DNA of 64,000 bases from Brachybacterium sp036311905 (GCF_036311905.1 NZ_JAZDCH010000018.1:1-64000); one strand, 5' to 3'; counted from the stretch's first letter, positions 41,288 through 50,629 are shown. The notes: a model not told the origin generated them from the sequence alone. Numbers and translations: made by a program.

Positions 41288-42202
41288 GTGCTCGAGGACC
41301 GGACACTGCGCTGCATCCTCGCGGTCGCGCAGGCGGGCTCCCTGCGGGCGGCGGCCCGGGACCTGGGCATCGCGCCGTCGGCCGTCCAGCGCACGATCGC
41401 GGCCGCGGAGCGCAGGCTGGGCGAGGCGCTGTTCGAGCGCGGGGCCGACGGGGCCCGGGTCACGGAGCTGGGGCGGGTCGCGGTGCGCTACGCCCTGGAG
41501 CGCAGGGACCTCGATGCGCTGTTCGCCGACGAGGTCGCCCTGGGGAGGAGCGCCGCGACCGGCACGGTGCGGCTCGCGGTGGGCCTCGGCTTCCTCGAGC
41601 AGGTCGACGAGCACGTGCTCGACCCCTTCCAGCGCGCGCATCCGGACGTGACGATCGTGGTGCAGGCCGGGGGCACCGACTCGATGGTCGAGACGCTCGC
41701 CCGGGACGACGCCGATGTCGCGATCGCCCTGCACCCCGCGCCTCACCCCCGGGTCGCCGTGCTCCGAGAAGCCCCCGAGCCGCTGCGGCTCACCTGCGCC
41801 GCCGATCACCCGGTGGCGGCCGCACATCCCGAGGGCGCGGTCCTCGCCCCGTCGGATCTCGAGGGGCTGGACGTGGCGGTGATGGCCCGCGGCTTCGGTC
41901 TGCGGGCCCTTCACGACGAGTTCCTCCGCGTCCACACCGTGGGCATGCGGACGGTGCTCGAGACGGACTCTCAGACGGTCCTCCTCGGCGCCGTGGCGCG
42001 GGGCCGTGCCGTCTCGCTGCTCCCACCGGTCTTCCTCAGCCCGCGCCCCGCGGGGAGCGAGCTGCGGACCTTCGACATCGCCGACGACCACCTGAGCGCG
42101 GTGCGCTCCGCGCTCATGGTGCGCCGCGACCGCCGGCTCCCTCCCGCCTCCCGCGCGCTGCTGCAGGCCTGCTCCCGCTGGATGGCCGGCGAGAACCCCT
42201 GA
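41288..42202 (+). CDS. LysR-family transcriptional regulator
   Basis: A 304-aa LysR regulator. The N-terminal HTH is LRAAARDLGIAPSAVQRTIA, followed by ERRLGEALFERG, then a periplasmic-binding-like effector domain. I chose GTG 41288 because GGGGGA lies just upstream; GTG 41267 would add seven residues. Unusually it is co-directional with both neighbours rather than divergent, so it is probably part of the dehydrogenase operon. It likely responds to the compound handled by the DUF3100/dehydrogenase genes downstream. Confidence 0.85.
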   Translation: MLEDRTLRCILAVAQAGSLRAAARDLGIAPSAVQRTIAAAERRLGEALFERGADGARVTELGRVAVRYALERRDLDALFADEVALGRSAATGTVRLAVGLGFLEQVDEHVLDPFQRAHPDVTIVVQAGGTDSMVETLARDDADVAIALHPAPHPRVAVLREAPEPLRLTCAADHPVAAAHPEGAVLAPSDLEGLDVAVMARGFGLRALHDEFLRVHTVGMRTVLETDSQTVLLGAVARGRAVSLLPPVFLSPRPAGSELRTFDIADDHLSAVRSALMVRRDRRLPPASRALLQACSRWMAGENP

Positions 42203-42353
42203 GTGTTGCCGTGCGGACAACACCGTGTCGCCCGATCGAGGTCTTCCCGGTGCGCCGCGGACCTCCTACGCTCCAAGGATCCCTCCCCACCCGCCGACCC
42301 GCGCCCCCTCGACGACGAGGAGCGCCCGTCGGCCCCGTCCCCGAGGAGTCCTC

Positions 42354-43202
42354 ATGGAGACAGTCCGCGAACTGGCCCGGCTCTGGCCCCTGCACCTGGC
42401 GGTCCTGGTCATCGGCGTCGTCAGCCAGCTGATCGGGATCCTGCGCATCCCCATCGGCATCGGCACGATCCTGCTGCTGCCCATGCTCTTCGCCTTCGCG
42501 TTGGCGCTGCTGCTCAACCCCAACATCGTCCCTGCGGTCTCGCGGATCATGCCGGTCCGTCGGGCTGCGGCGGCCAGCCCCCTGATCGTCGTCGCGATCA
42601 TGCCGTTCATCGCCCGGTTCGGCGCCGACATCGGCCCCGGCATCGAGCTCGTCATCCGCTCCGGCCCCGCCCTCCTCCTGCAGGAGATCGGCAACCTCGG
42701 CACGATCGTGCTCGCCTTCCCGGTGGCCGTGTGGGTCCTGCGCATGGGCCGCGAATCCATCGGCGCCGTGCACTCCATCGCTCGCGAGCCGAACATCGCG
42801 ATCATCGCCGACCGCTACGGCCTGCGCAGCGCGGAGGGCACCGGCGTGCTCGGCGTCTACGTGATGGGCACCCTCTTCGGCACCTTCATCTTCGCGATCA
42901 TCGCCTCGCTGCTCGACGGCCTCGGCGTGTTCAGCCTCGAGGCGCTCGCCATGGCCTGCGGCGTCGGGTCCGGCTCGATGATGGCCGCTTGCTCCGGCGC
43001 ACTCGCGGCCGCGAACCCCGCGGACACCGAGTCGATCACCGCGCTCGCGGGCTCCTCGAACCTGCTCACCTACGCGACCGGCATGTACGTGAGCTTGTTC
43101 GTCGCCCTCCCGCTCGTGGAGTGGATGTACCGCCGCTCCCGCCCCGACGACCCGCTCAACCACGCCCGCCCCACCGCCCGCACCCAGGGAGAGGCCGCCT
43201 GA
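42354..43202 (+). CDS. DUF3100-type membrane protein
   Basis: A 282-aa integral membrane protein with about seven hydrophobic segments, beginning METVRELARLWPLHLAVLV and containing GACGVG-like small-residue stretches (MACGVGSGSMMAACSG). It resembles DUF3100 proteins, whose function is unknown but which look like transporters. ATG 42354 follows GAGGAG. Its stop overlaps the partner gene's start (TGATG), so the two are probably stoichiometric parts of one carrier. It lies upstream of two dehydrogenases, suggesting uptake of their substrate. Confidence 0.65.
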   Translation: METVRELARLWPLHLAVLVIGVVSQLIGILRIPIGIGTILLLPMLFAFALALLLNPNIVPAVSRIMPVRRAAAASPLIVVAIMPFIARFGADIGPGIELVIRSGPALLLQEIGNLGTIVLAFPVAVWVLRMGRESIGAVHSIAREPNIAIIADRYGLRSAEGTGVLGVYVMGTLFGTFIFAIIASLLDGLGVFSLEALAMACGVGSGSMMAACSGALAAANPADTESITALAGSSNLLTYATGMYVSLFVALPLVEWMYRRSRPDDPLNHARPTARTQGEAA

Positions 43203-43732
43203 TGACCACCGCCGACGCCACCCCCGACCGCCCCGCCGACGACCTCGCCGATCTCGACTACGCCGAGGTCGACGAGCGGAAGATGGACCTCGGGCGCACC
43301 CTGCGCGACCTCGCGCTGATCTCCCTCATCTCGGTGCCCATCCAAGCCATCGCGACCGATCTGGGTCTCCTCGACATCGTCATCGGCCTCGCCGTCCTGT
43401 ACGGCATGTGCGTCGTCGGCCTGCTGCTGACGCGCTATGTCCCGCTGCGACTGCCCTCGGTCGCCTGGATCTCCTTGGTCGCCGTGGTACTCACCCTCCC
43501 GATGCTGCCCTGGGCGGGAGCGGTCTTCCCGCTCGTCGAGGGCATCGACTTCCTCGCCCTGGCGGTGCCTCCGCTCGCCTACGCCGGCTTCGCGATCTCC
43601 AAGCTGGAGATCGACGTCCTCAAGCGCTCGGGATGGAAGATCCTCGCGATCGCGATCCTCGTCTTCCTCGGCACCTACATCGGCTCCGCCCTGATCGCCG
43701 AGCTGACCCTCCGACTGACGGGAGCCGTGTGA
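43202..43732 (+). CDS. Small membrane partner of the DUF3100-type protein
   Basis: A 176-aa protein with a charged ~35-residue N-terminus (DLADLDYAEVDERKMDLG) and about five hydrophobic helices. I do not recognise a family. TGATG overlaps link it to the DUF3100-type gene before and the dehydrogenase gene after, so it is most likely the second subunit of a two-part transporter. Function unproven. Confidence 0.7.
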   Translation: MTTADATPDRPADDLADLDYAEVDERKMDLGRTLRDLALISLISVPIQAIATDLGLLDIVIGLAVLYGMCVVGLLLTRYVPLRLPSVAWISLVAVVLTLPMLPWAGAVFPLVEGIDFLALAVPPLAYAGFAISKLEIDVLKRSGWKILAIAILVFLGTYIGSALIAELTLRLTGAV

Positions 43733-44610
43733 TGGCCGCGCCCGCACCCAGCCCGGACCGCACCAGCCCGCAGGATCTCGCGCCCCGGGCGGTCTTCGGC
43801 CTCGGGCACATGGGCGGCGGCATGGCCGCGAGCCTCCTCCGCGCCGGCCATCCCGTGCTCGGCGTGGATCCCGGCCCCGTCCCCACCCCCGGGGGCGTCC
43901 GGCGCGTGACGGCGGCCGAGGCGATCGCGGAGGCGGAGGTCCTGGTCCTCTCCCTGCCGGGCACCGCCCAGGTCGACGAGCTCCTGCCGGACCTGCTCGC
44001 CGCCCCCGGCCCGCGACTCGTGATCGACGCGAGCACCTGCCCGCCGGGCGACTCCCGGCGGAGGGCGGAGGTGCTCGCCGAGGCAGGTCACCTGCTGGTC
44101 GACGCCCCCGTGAGCGGGGGCCCGGCGGGGGCCGCCACCGGCTCGCTCACCGTCTTCCTCGGCTGCCCCGAGGAGCGCCTCGCGGAGGTGCTCGCCGCGC
44201 TCGAGCCGCTCGCCGCCCAGGTCCACCACATCGGCACGACTGGCGCCGGCAGTACCGCGAAGCTGCTCAACAACCTCCTGTGCGGCATCCACCTCGCCGC
44301 GGCGCGCGCCCTCCACGGAGCCGCTGAGGCCTCCGAGGTCGACCTGGATCGCCTGCTCGCCGCGCTGAACACCGCGTCGGGCCGCTCCGCCGTCACCGAG
44401 GTGAACCTGCCCCGCTGGGTGCTCAGCGACAGCTACGACTCCGGGTTCCCCGTCGGCCTCATGACCCGTGACGTGGGCCTCGCCGCGGATCTCACCGCGG
44501 ACCTCGGCGTCTCCTCGCCCCTGGTCGAGGCGGCCCGCTCCATGTGGGAAGAGCTCCTCCGCACCACCGGCCCCCGCGACGATTTCAACAGGATGGTGAC
44601 CGCACGATGA
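43732..44610 (+). CDS. NAD(P)-dependent beta-hydroxyacid dehydrogenase (3-hydroxyisobutyrate dehydrogenase type)
   Basis: A 292-aa beta-hydroxyacid dehydrogenase. The Rossmann motif is VFGLGHMGGGMAASLLRAG, the substrate loop VDAPVSGGPAGAATGS, and the catalytic Lys in GAGSTAKLLNNLL. The family oxidises 3-hydroxyisobutyrate, tartronate semialdehyde or related hydroxyacids to semialdehydes. The next gene is an aldehyde dehydrogenase coupled by ATGA, so a two-step alcohol to aldehyde to acid oxidation is likely. The substrate is unknown. Confidence 0.88.
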   Translation: MAAPAPSPDRTSPQDLAPRAVFGLGHMGGGMAASLLRAGHPVLGVDPGPVPTPGGVRRVTAAEAIAEAEVLVLSLPGTAQVDELLPDLLAAPGPRLVIDASTCPPGDSRRRAEVLAEAGHLLVDAPVSGGPAGAATGSLTVFLGCPEERLAEVLAALEPLAAQVHHIGTTGAGSTAKLLNNLLCGIHLAAARALHGAAEASEVDLDRLLAALNTASGRSAVTEVNLPRWVLSDSYDSGFPVGLMTRDVGLAADLTADLGVSSPLVEAARSMWEELLRTTGPRDDFNRMVTAR

Positions 44611-46118
44611 CCGCTCCGACCCGGACCCCCGCCGCCCCCGAGCTGAGCCTCTGGACCGAGCTCCTGGGCACCGCCGCGGTGGGCAGCTACGTCGACGGCG
44701 AGATCCTCCCCGGCGCGGGGGAGGAGGTCACCCTCGTCGACCCGTCGAGCGGCACCGACCTCGTCGCCTACGCCGACGGCGGCCGCGAGGCGGTCGACGC
44801 GGCCGTCGCGGCCGCCCGACGGGCCCAGCGCGAGTGGTGGTCGCTCACCGCCTCCGCCCGCGGCCGCGTGCTCTGGGCGATCGGGGCCGAGGTCCGCGCG
44901 CACCTCGAGCCGCTCGCCCGCCTCGAGTCCCGCACCGCGGGAAAGCTCCTGAAGGACGCGACGGCCGAGGTCACCAAGGTCGCGGAGATGTTCGAGTACT
45001 ACGCCGGCTGGGCCGACAAGCAGCACGGCGAGGTCATCCCCGTCCCCACGAGCCACCTCACCTACACGCTGCGCGAGCCGTACGGCGTGGTCGCGCAGAT
45101 GACTCCGTGGAACGCCCCGATCTTCACTGCGGGCTGGCAGCTAGCCCCCGCGCTCGCCGCCGGCAACGGCGTGGTGCTCAAGCCGTCCGAGCTGAGCCCG
45201 CTCACCTCGCTGCTCCTCGCGCGGCTGGCCGAGCGCGCGGGCACCCCCCGCGGCCTCGTCAACGTGCTCGCAGGCCTCGGCCCGACCGCCGGCAACCGGC
45301 TCGTCACCCATCCCGAGGTGGCGAAGGTGGTGTTCGTCGGCTCGCCGGCGACGGGACGGAGGATCGCCGCCGACGCCGCTGCGCAGTTCACGCCCTCCGT
45401 GCTCGAGCTCGGCGGGAAGAGCGCCAACATCGTCTTCGCCGACGCGGACCTCGACCGCGCCGTCGCCGGGGCAGCGGCCGCCGTCTTCTCCGGGGCGGGG
45501 CAGAGCTGCGTCGCCGGCTCGCGGCTGCTCGTCCACCGTTCCGTCCACGACCAGGTGGTGGAGAAGCTCGCCGCGCTCGCCACCTCCCTCCGTCAGGGGG
45601 ACGCGACGGACCCGGCGACGCAGGTGGGCCCGATCCAGAACCGCGCCCAGCTCGAGAGGATCGCGGCGCTCGTGGGCGAGGCCGCTCCAGCGGCCAACGT
45701 GCTCGCCGGAGGAGCAGTGCTCGACCGCCCGGGCTTCTTCTTCCCGCCGACGCTGCTCGCCGGGGTCTCCAACACGGACCCCATCGCCCAGCAGGAAGTC
45801 TTCGGACCGGTCGTCGCCGCGATCCCCTTCGAGGACGAGGACGAGGCGATCGCTCTCGCGAACGCCACCGACTTCGGCCTCGCGGGCGCTGTCTGGACCT
45901 CCGCCGTGGATCGCGCGCACCGGGTCGCGCGGGCCTTGCGCGCCGGCACCGTGTGGGTCAACAGCTACAAGACCATCAACGTCATGGCGCCCTTCGGCGG
46001 CTTCGGCCACTCGGGCTCGGGACGCTCCAGCGGGCACGACGGCCTTCTCGAGTACTCGACGCCGAAGGCGGTGTGGGTCGAGACGGACCCGTCGGCCCCG
46101 CTCACGTTCGGGTACTGA
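44607..46118 (+). CDS. Aldehyde dehydrogenase
   Basis: A 503-aa NAD(P)-dependent aldehyde dehydrogenase. Visible are the cofactor Lys region GVVLKPSELSPL, the GSPATGRRIA turn, the catalytic Glu in LELGGKSANIVF and the catalytic Cys in FSGAGQSCVAGS. Length is normal. Coupled by ATGA to the hydroxyacid dehydrogenase, so it probably oxidises that enzyme's semialdehyde product. Last gene of the 39.2-46.1 kb unit. Confidence 0.92.
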   Translation: MTAPTRTPAAPELSLWTELLGTAAVGSYVDGEILPGAGEEVTLVDPSSGTDLVAYADGGREAVDAAVAAARRAQREWWSLTASARGRVLWAIGAEVRAHLEPLARLESRTAGKLLKDATAEVTKVAEMFEYYAGWADKQHGEVIPVPTSHLTYTLREPYGVVAQMTPWNAPIFTAGWQLAPALAAGNGVVLKPSELSPLTSLLLARLAERAGTPRGLVNVLAGLGPTAGNRLVTHPEVAKVVFVGSPATGRRIAADAAAQFTPSVLELGGKSANIVFADADLDRAVAGAAAAVFSGAGQSCVAGSRLLVHRSVHDQVVEKLAALATSLRQGDATDPATQVGPIQNRAQLERIAALVGEAAPAANVLAGGAVLDRPGFFFPPTLLAGVSNTDPIAQQEVFGPVVAAIPFEDEDEAIALANATDFGLAGAVWTSAVDRAHRVARALRAGTVWVNSYKTINVMAPFGGFGHSGSGRSSGHDGLLEYSTPKAVWVETDPSAPLTFGY

Positions 46119-46198
46119 GCCTCACCCTCCCGGGGGGCCGCCCGGGCCCTGCTCACCGACCGGCGCGGGCCCGGCCGGCCCTCCGTCGGCCGCGCCGA

Positions 46199-47626
46199 TC
46201 ACTCGCCGACCGGCGCGCCCCCGTCGGCCGCCCGCCGTCGGCCCCGTGCCGCGAGCGCGACCAGCGCCGCGATGACCACCGCGCCCACCACGAGCGTCAC
46301 CCCGCCCACGAGCACCGTGCCGGTCACCCCGATGAACGAGCCGAGCACGGCGAGAGTGATCCCGTTGCCGGTGCGCAGGCCCGTGGTGAGCATGCTGTAC
46401 ACGCCGATCACGCGACCGCGCTGCTCGACGGGCGCCCGCAGCTGCACGACCGCCTGGCCGATGGTCATCGAGGCGAGGTTCGCGACGCCGCCGATCACGA
46501 GCGCGAGGATCGTCAGGGCATAGCTCGGCGACACGGCGACCACCATCGTCGTCACCCCGAACAGGAAGGTCGCGACCACCGCCGCCCGCGTGCTGGGCTT
46601 GATCACCCCGGTCGCCTCGAGCAGGAAGCCGCCCAGCACGCCGCCCGCGCCGTTGGCGAAGAGCAGCAGGCCGTAGGCGGCGCCCGCCTCCCCGGCCCCG
46701 AGCGCGTCGGCCAGCGACGGCATCGCGACCTGCAGCGAGGATCCGACGCCGACGGCGATCAGCCCGCCGAGCGCGATCATCGAGACCAGCACCCGGTCGC
46801 CGGCGACGGTGCGCAGCACGCCCAGGGAGCGGATCGGGCCCAGCCGCTCGCGGCGCACGAACCCGTCCCGGCTGTGCCCCGTGAACGGGGTGCGCAGCAT
46901 GAGCAGCGTCATCGGCACGTAGAACAGCACGTTCGCCAGGATCCCGACACCGGGGCCGAGGGCGAGCAGCAGCGCCGAGCCGACCACCGGCCCCGCGAGC
47001 ACGCCGAGGCTCTTGAACGTCGCGTTGAGCCGCACCGCGCCGGGGAGGTCCTTCGGCTCGGCGAAGTCGTGGAGCATCAGCTGCTCGGCCGGACCCCACA
47101 GCGCGCCCGCGCAGCCGTGCAGCACCAGCAGCACGCACGCCTGCCACATCTGCAGGCTGTCGGTGAGGAACAGGACGCCCCAGGCGATCGACACGAACGC
47201 GAACAGGCCCTGGGCGATCTGGATGATGCGCCGGCAGTCGTACCGCTCGGCGAGCTCCCCGAACCACACCGAGCACAGCAGGAACGGCAGCCAGTGGCTG
47301 ATCACCTGGAAGCCGACGAGGGCGGGGGAGTGGAAGGCCTGCCACAGGAACCAGTAGGTGATGACGTGCTCGATGTTGTCGGCCATCATCGACAGGCCCG
47401 CGGTGAACAGGTACGGCCGCGAATGGCGGTCGCGGAGAGCGCCGAAGCGACGCGGGGCGATGGTGGACGTGACGGGCTCCTCGGGTCTCGGGTCGGCCGG
47501 GGCGTGGCGCGACCAGTTAAGGAGCCTAGGCCTCGCGCGGGGCGCCCGGCACGGGGTGGTCCGAGGGGTGGTCGGCAGGGGCGGCCGACGGGTGGGCGGC
47601 GGGGTGTGAGCCGTCCCCGAACGCAC
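46199..47626 (-). CDS. MFS transporter
   Basis: An MFS permease with 12 predicted helices, similar in layout to multidrug/macrolide-efflux-type MFS (RDRHSRPYLFTAGLSMMADN at the N-terminus, RVIGVYSMLTTGLRTGNGIT late). Coordinates give the open frame from GTG 47626 (475 aa). The true start is probably near 47473: GAGGAG there is followed by CCC-GTC-ACG with no ATG, GTG or TTG, and a TTAACT -10-like box lies between. Either a rare start codon, a base error, or the long form is used. Convergent with the aldehyde dehydrogenase. Confidence 0.8.
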   Translation of the reverse strand: MRSGTAHTPPPTRRPPLPTTPRTTPCRAPRARPRLLNWSRHAPADPRPEEPVTSTIAPRRFGALRDRHSRPYLFTAGLSMMADNIEHVITYWFLWQAFHSPALVGFQVISHWLPFLLCSVWFGELAERYDCRRIIQIAQGLFAFVSIAWGVLFLTDSLQMWQACVLLVLHGCAGALWGPAEQLMLHDFAEPKDLPGAVRLNATFKSLGVLAGPVVGSALLLALGPGVGILANVLFYVPMTLLMLRTPFTGHSRDGFVRRERLGPIRSLGVLRTVAGDRVLVSMIALGGLIAVGVGSSLQVAMPSLADALGAGEAGAAYGLLLFANGAGGVLGGFLLEATGVIKPSTRAAVVATFLFGVTTMVVAVSPSYALTILALVIGGVANLASMTIGQAVVQLRAPVEQRGRVIGVYSMLTTGLRTGNGITLAVLGSFIGVTGTVLVGGVTLVVGAVVIAALVALAARGRRRAADGGAPVGE

Positions 47627-47706
47627 CCCTGGCGGGCAGCGAGCCGCTTATCCTATGGGAAGCCCGATCCGGGCCGAGCGACCCCCAGCACCTGAAGGAA
47701 CCCACC

Positions 47707-48444
47707 ATGGCCATTCGACGACAGGTGCTGCGCGACGAGGTCGAGGAGCTGATCCTCCAGCGCCTCCTCGAGAACCGCTGGGCGCCCGGCTCCCGCCTCA
47801 GCATCGACGGACTCGCCCGTGACCTCGAGGTCTCCCCGACGCCCGTGCGCGAGGCGATGGTCTCCCTCGAGCGCTCGGGCCTCGTGGAGTACGTGGCGCT
47901 GCGCGGCTACGTCGTCGCGCCGATGCTCGACGACGGCCAGATGGTCGAGCTCCTCGATGCGCGCCGAACCGTCGAGTCGGCCGCGCTCGGGAAGTCCTTC
48001 GAGGAGTGGGAGCCGCTGCTCGCCGACCTCGAAGCCGCCCATACTCACCATGCCGAGGTGCTCGCCCGCATCGAGAGCGACGGCCAGATCGACTACGACC
48101 TGATCAACGAGCACTTCCAGGCCGACTGGGCCTTCCACCAGGTGTTCTTCAACCACGCCCGCAATCGCTACCTGCTCACGATGGTCGAGAACCTCCGCAC
48201 CCACACCCACCGGATGCGGCAGACCTGGTCCGGCGGTTCCGTGAGCTTCGACGGCCGTGAGGCGCACGAGGAGCACAGCAGGATCCTGCAGATGGTGCGG
48301 CAGCACAACCACGACGGCGCCCTGCGCGCCCTTGCCGAGCACCTCGACCTCGTGCTCGGCCGCTCGCTGCAGGGGCCGACGGGGGACGGCGAGGGCGCCG
48401 AGGCGGAGAAGCGCGAGCCGGAGGCAGCTGCGGCCGAGGCCTGA
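47707..48444 (+). CDS. GntR-family (FCD) transcriptional regulator
   Basis: A 245-aa GntR/FadR-type regulator. The N-terminal winged helix has DLEVSPTPVREAMVSLERSG, and the all-helical FCD domain includes ARRTVESAAL and the metal-binding His residues of NEHFQADWAFHQVFFNHARN. The C-terminus is a low-complexity Glu/Ala tail. GAAGGAA precedes ATG 47707. A TCCTATGGGA sequence at 47651 upstream resembles TCCTATAGGA before the DAK gene at 53512, so it may regulate the tetrulose genes. That link is inference. Confidence 0.85.
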   Translation: MAIRRQVLRDEVEELILQRLLENRWAPGSRLSIDGLARDLEVSPTPVREAMVSLERSGLVEYVALRGYVVAPMLDDGQMVELLDARRTVESAALGKSFEEWEPLLADLEAAHTHHAEVLARIESDGQIDYDLINEHFQADWAFHQVFFNHARNRYLLTMVENLRTHTHRMRQTWSGGSVSFDGREAHEEHSRILQMVRQHNHDGALRALAEHLDLVLGRSLQGPTGDGEGAEAEKREPEAAAAEA

Positions 48445-48470
48445 GCGCGGGCCAGGATCGGCGGGTAGCT

Positions 48471-48536
48471 CGACAGTGTCGGCTGGCGAGCCGGATCGAG
48501 GGTGGTTCTGGCTCGTGAGGCGACAGTGTCGACCTG
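48471..48536. repeat. 66-bp palindrome-rich element, copy A
   Basis: Two CGACAGTGTCG odd palindromes flank CTGGCGAGCC ... GGTTCTGGCTCGTGAGG. A near-identical copy lies at 50835-50900. It occupies the 390-bp gap between the GntR gene and the convergent membrane-protein gene. The remainder of the gap holds CCAGCCCAGCC-type direct repeats and no supported gene. Confidence 0.85.
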
Positions 48537-48834
48537 TTCCGGGGTGCGGGGCCGGGCGGGACGTCGGTCGAGGGGAGATCGCCCCGGGTCAGCTCGGTCC
48601 AGCCCAGCCCAGCCCCGCCCGGCTCAGCCGCCCCGGCCGGGAAGTCGGTCCAGCCCAGCCCGGTTCCGCTCGGCACAGCTCGAGTCGGGCCCGCTCGAGC
48701 GCGGGCTGATCACGAACGTCGTCGTCGACCGCAGCAGCGCCCAGGAGCTGCTCGCGGACTGACGCGGCGACGTCGGGCGCGCACGGCGCCCGACCGGCAG
48801 GAACGCCGGGGGGAGGTCCCGTCGGCCGGCGCCG

Positions 48835-49704
48835 TCAGCCCTCGCGGCCCGCGTCCGGATCCAGCAGCGGATCCGCGGAGCGGGAGGCCAGTCGCTGGTC
48901 GAGGAACGCCGAGTGGACGTCGAGGCTGCGGGTCACGTGGGCGATCAGATCGTCCTCGACGCGGTCGAGCGCGGCGTCGAGGGAGGCGAGCTGCGACTCG
49001 ACGCTGCGCAGGTTCGCCTGGGCCCGGGCGGCGGCCTCCTCCCGTCCGGTGGCCAGGAAGCCCGCGGTGTTCTCGAGGGCCTCGACGAGGTCGGGGATGT
49101 AGCGCTCGGCCATGCCCTCGAGCAGCATCACGTCGTCGTCGGACGGCCGCCGGGATTGCATCGACTCGGTCGCGAGCAGGGCGCCGATCCGCTGCAGCAG
49201 CAGGTCCGCGCGGTCGGTGAGCTCGCGGACCGCCGGGTGCCGCACCTGGCGCCGCACCCTCGTGATCCGGCGCTGCTGCGTGCGGGAGGTGCGCAGGATG
49301 GCCTCGAGCGCGGTGCGCGTGCCCGTCGGCATCGAACCCGATGCGGCGACCTGCAGGGTCCGGTGGGGCCGACGGTTGCGCAGCAGGAATCCCGTGCCGC
49401 CGCCGAACGCTCCCGCGATGCCGAGTCCCGCGAGGGCGGGGCCGACGAGGCCCGCGCCGCCGATCAGCGCGGCGACGCCGAGCACCATGAACGCGCTGAG
49501 TCCGAGGGTGCCGCCGACGACCACGGGGACGCCGACGGTGAGCCAGCGCCCGCGCCGACGGGGTCGCGCGACGGCGCGCGAGCGCGGGGAGTGGATGGTG
49601 CCCTCGAGCGGGCCGCCGAGAGGCGGGGTGGGTCGGCCGAACGGGGGCGAGGGGGCACCCTGGCGCCAGGGTGCGCCGCGCGGAGCGCCGCGTCGATCGG
49701 CCAT
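48835..49704 (-). CDS. Membrane protein of unknown function, XpaC-like helical region
   Basis: A 289-aa protein. A Pro/Gly/Arg-rich N-terminus (~50 residues) is followed by two adjacent transmembrane helices (residues ~54-105), then a long helical cytoplasmic region ending VTRSLDVHSAFLDQRLASRS. That final segment resembles XpaC-type (5-bromo-4-chloroindolyl phosphate hydrolysis family) proteins, but the match is weak. No enzyme motif is visible. It is separated from the TIM-like gene by ~150 bp with no shared theme, so it is probably an independent unit. Confidence 0.65.
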   Translation of the reverse strand: MADRRGAPRGAPWRQGAPSPPFGRPTPPLGGPLEGTIHSPRSRAVARPRRRGRWLTVGVPVVVGGTLGLSAFMVLGVAALIGGAGLVGPALAGLGIAGAFGGGTGFLLRNRRPHRTLQVAASGSMPTGTRTALEAILRTSRTQQRRITRVRRQVRHPAVRELTDRADLLLQRIGALLATESMQSRRPSDDDVMLLEGMAERYIPDLVEALENTAGFLATGREEAAARAQANLRSVESQLASLDAALDRVEDDLIAHVTRSLDVHSAFLDQRLASRSADPLLDPDAGREG

Positions 49705-49855
49705 GGTCCGCCTCCTCCCGGGCTCGCGAGATCTGCGGCCAGGATATCGCCGGAGCCTCGGGACGGCCTAGGCGGAAGGTCGGCCGGTGGATGGCCGAGG
49801 GTCGGGGGCGGATCGCGGGGTGGGACGCCCCTTGCGGCGCTCCCTCGGCCCCGGC

Positions 49856-50629
49856 TCAGCCTGCGACGTGGGCGGCGGCGATCCGCAGCAGTTCGAGGTA
49901 GCCCTCCAGCTTCCATGCCGTGCGGCCGACGAACAGGCCGTTCACGTGCTCGATCCCGAGGAGGTCGGCCGCGTTGTCGAGGTTCACCGAGCCGCCGTAG
50001 AGCAGCCCCGCGACGCGACCCGTGTACTCGGCGCCGAGCGCGGCGAAGGGCTCGATGAGCTCCTCGATCGTGGCCGGCCGGCCCTTCTCGCCGATCGCCC
50101 AGATCGGCTCGTAGGCGATGACCACGCGCGAGAGCTCGTCTGCCGAGAGGCCCTCGAGCGCCCCGGCGGCCTGGTCGAGGATGAAGGCGCTCGACCCGCC
50201 GGCCTCTTTCACCTCGGCGCTCTCGCCGATGCACAGCAGCGGGGTCAGGCCGTGACGGAGTGCCGCGGCGACCTTCAGCCGCGTCGTCTCGACGGTCTCG
50301 CCGAAGTGCTCCCGACGCTCCGAGTGCCCGATCTCGACGAGCTGCGCACCGGCATCCTTCGCCTGCGGGACGGACACCTCGCCGGTCCAGGCCCCCGCGT
50401 CCTCCCAGTGGGCGTTCTGCACGCCGAGCAGCACGGGCGAGTCCTCGCCGAGGATGCCCCGCACCGTGGTCGTCGCCGTGAAGGACGGGATGATGAACGG
50501 CTGGATGCCCGCGGGGGCGCGGCCGTCGTGCGCGGACTCGAGGTGACCCCGCAGGCCGGTGGCCCACTCGCGGCCCTCGGCGAGGGTCTTGGTCATCTTC
50601 CAGCTGGTGCCGATCCAGATGGTGTTCAT
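49856..50629 (-). CDS. Triosephosphate-isomerase-family enzyme, probable L-erythrulose-1-phosphate isomerase
   Basis: A 257-aa TIM-barrel isomerase. Catalytic residues are all present: Lys11 (GTSWKMT), His102 (IGHSERRE) and Glu174 (AYEPIWAIG). Canonical glycolytic TIM begins GNWKMN; here the Asn is Ser, and the gene is not beside gapA/pgk. In tetrulose pathways a TIM paralogue (LerI/EryH) converts L-erythrulose 1-phosphate to D-erythrulose 4-phosphate, and the neighbouring RpiB-like and DAK genes fit that. The ATG at 50629 has a good GGAG. A G-run-rich stretch (50652-50706) lies just upstream. Confidence 0.85.
   Translation of the reverse strand: MNTIWIGTSWKMTKTLAEGREWATGLRGHLESAHDGRAPAGIQPFIIPSFTATTTVRGILGEDSPVLLGVQNAHWEDAGAWTGEVSVPQAKDAGAQLVEIGHSERREHFGETVETTRLKVAAALRHGLTPLLCIGESAEVKEAGGSSAFILDQAAGALEGLSADELSRVVIAYEPIWAIGEKGRPATIEELIEPFAALGAEYTGRVAGLLYGGSVNLDNAADLLGIEHVNGLFVGRTAWKLEGYLELLRIAAAHVAG

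Noticed and set aside
49856..50629. Calling the TIM-like gene the glycolytic tpiA
   Set aside because: Not next to gapA/pgk, has GTSWKMT instead of GNWKMN, and sits with DAK and RpiB paralogues, so a tetrulose role is more likely.
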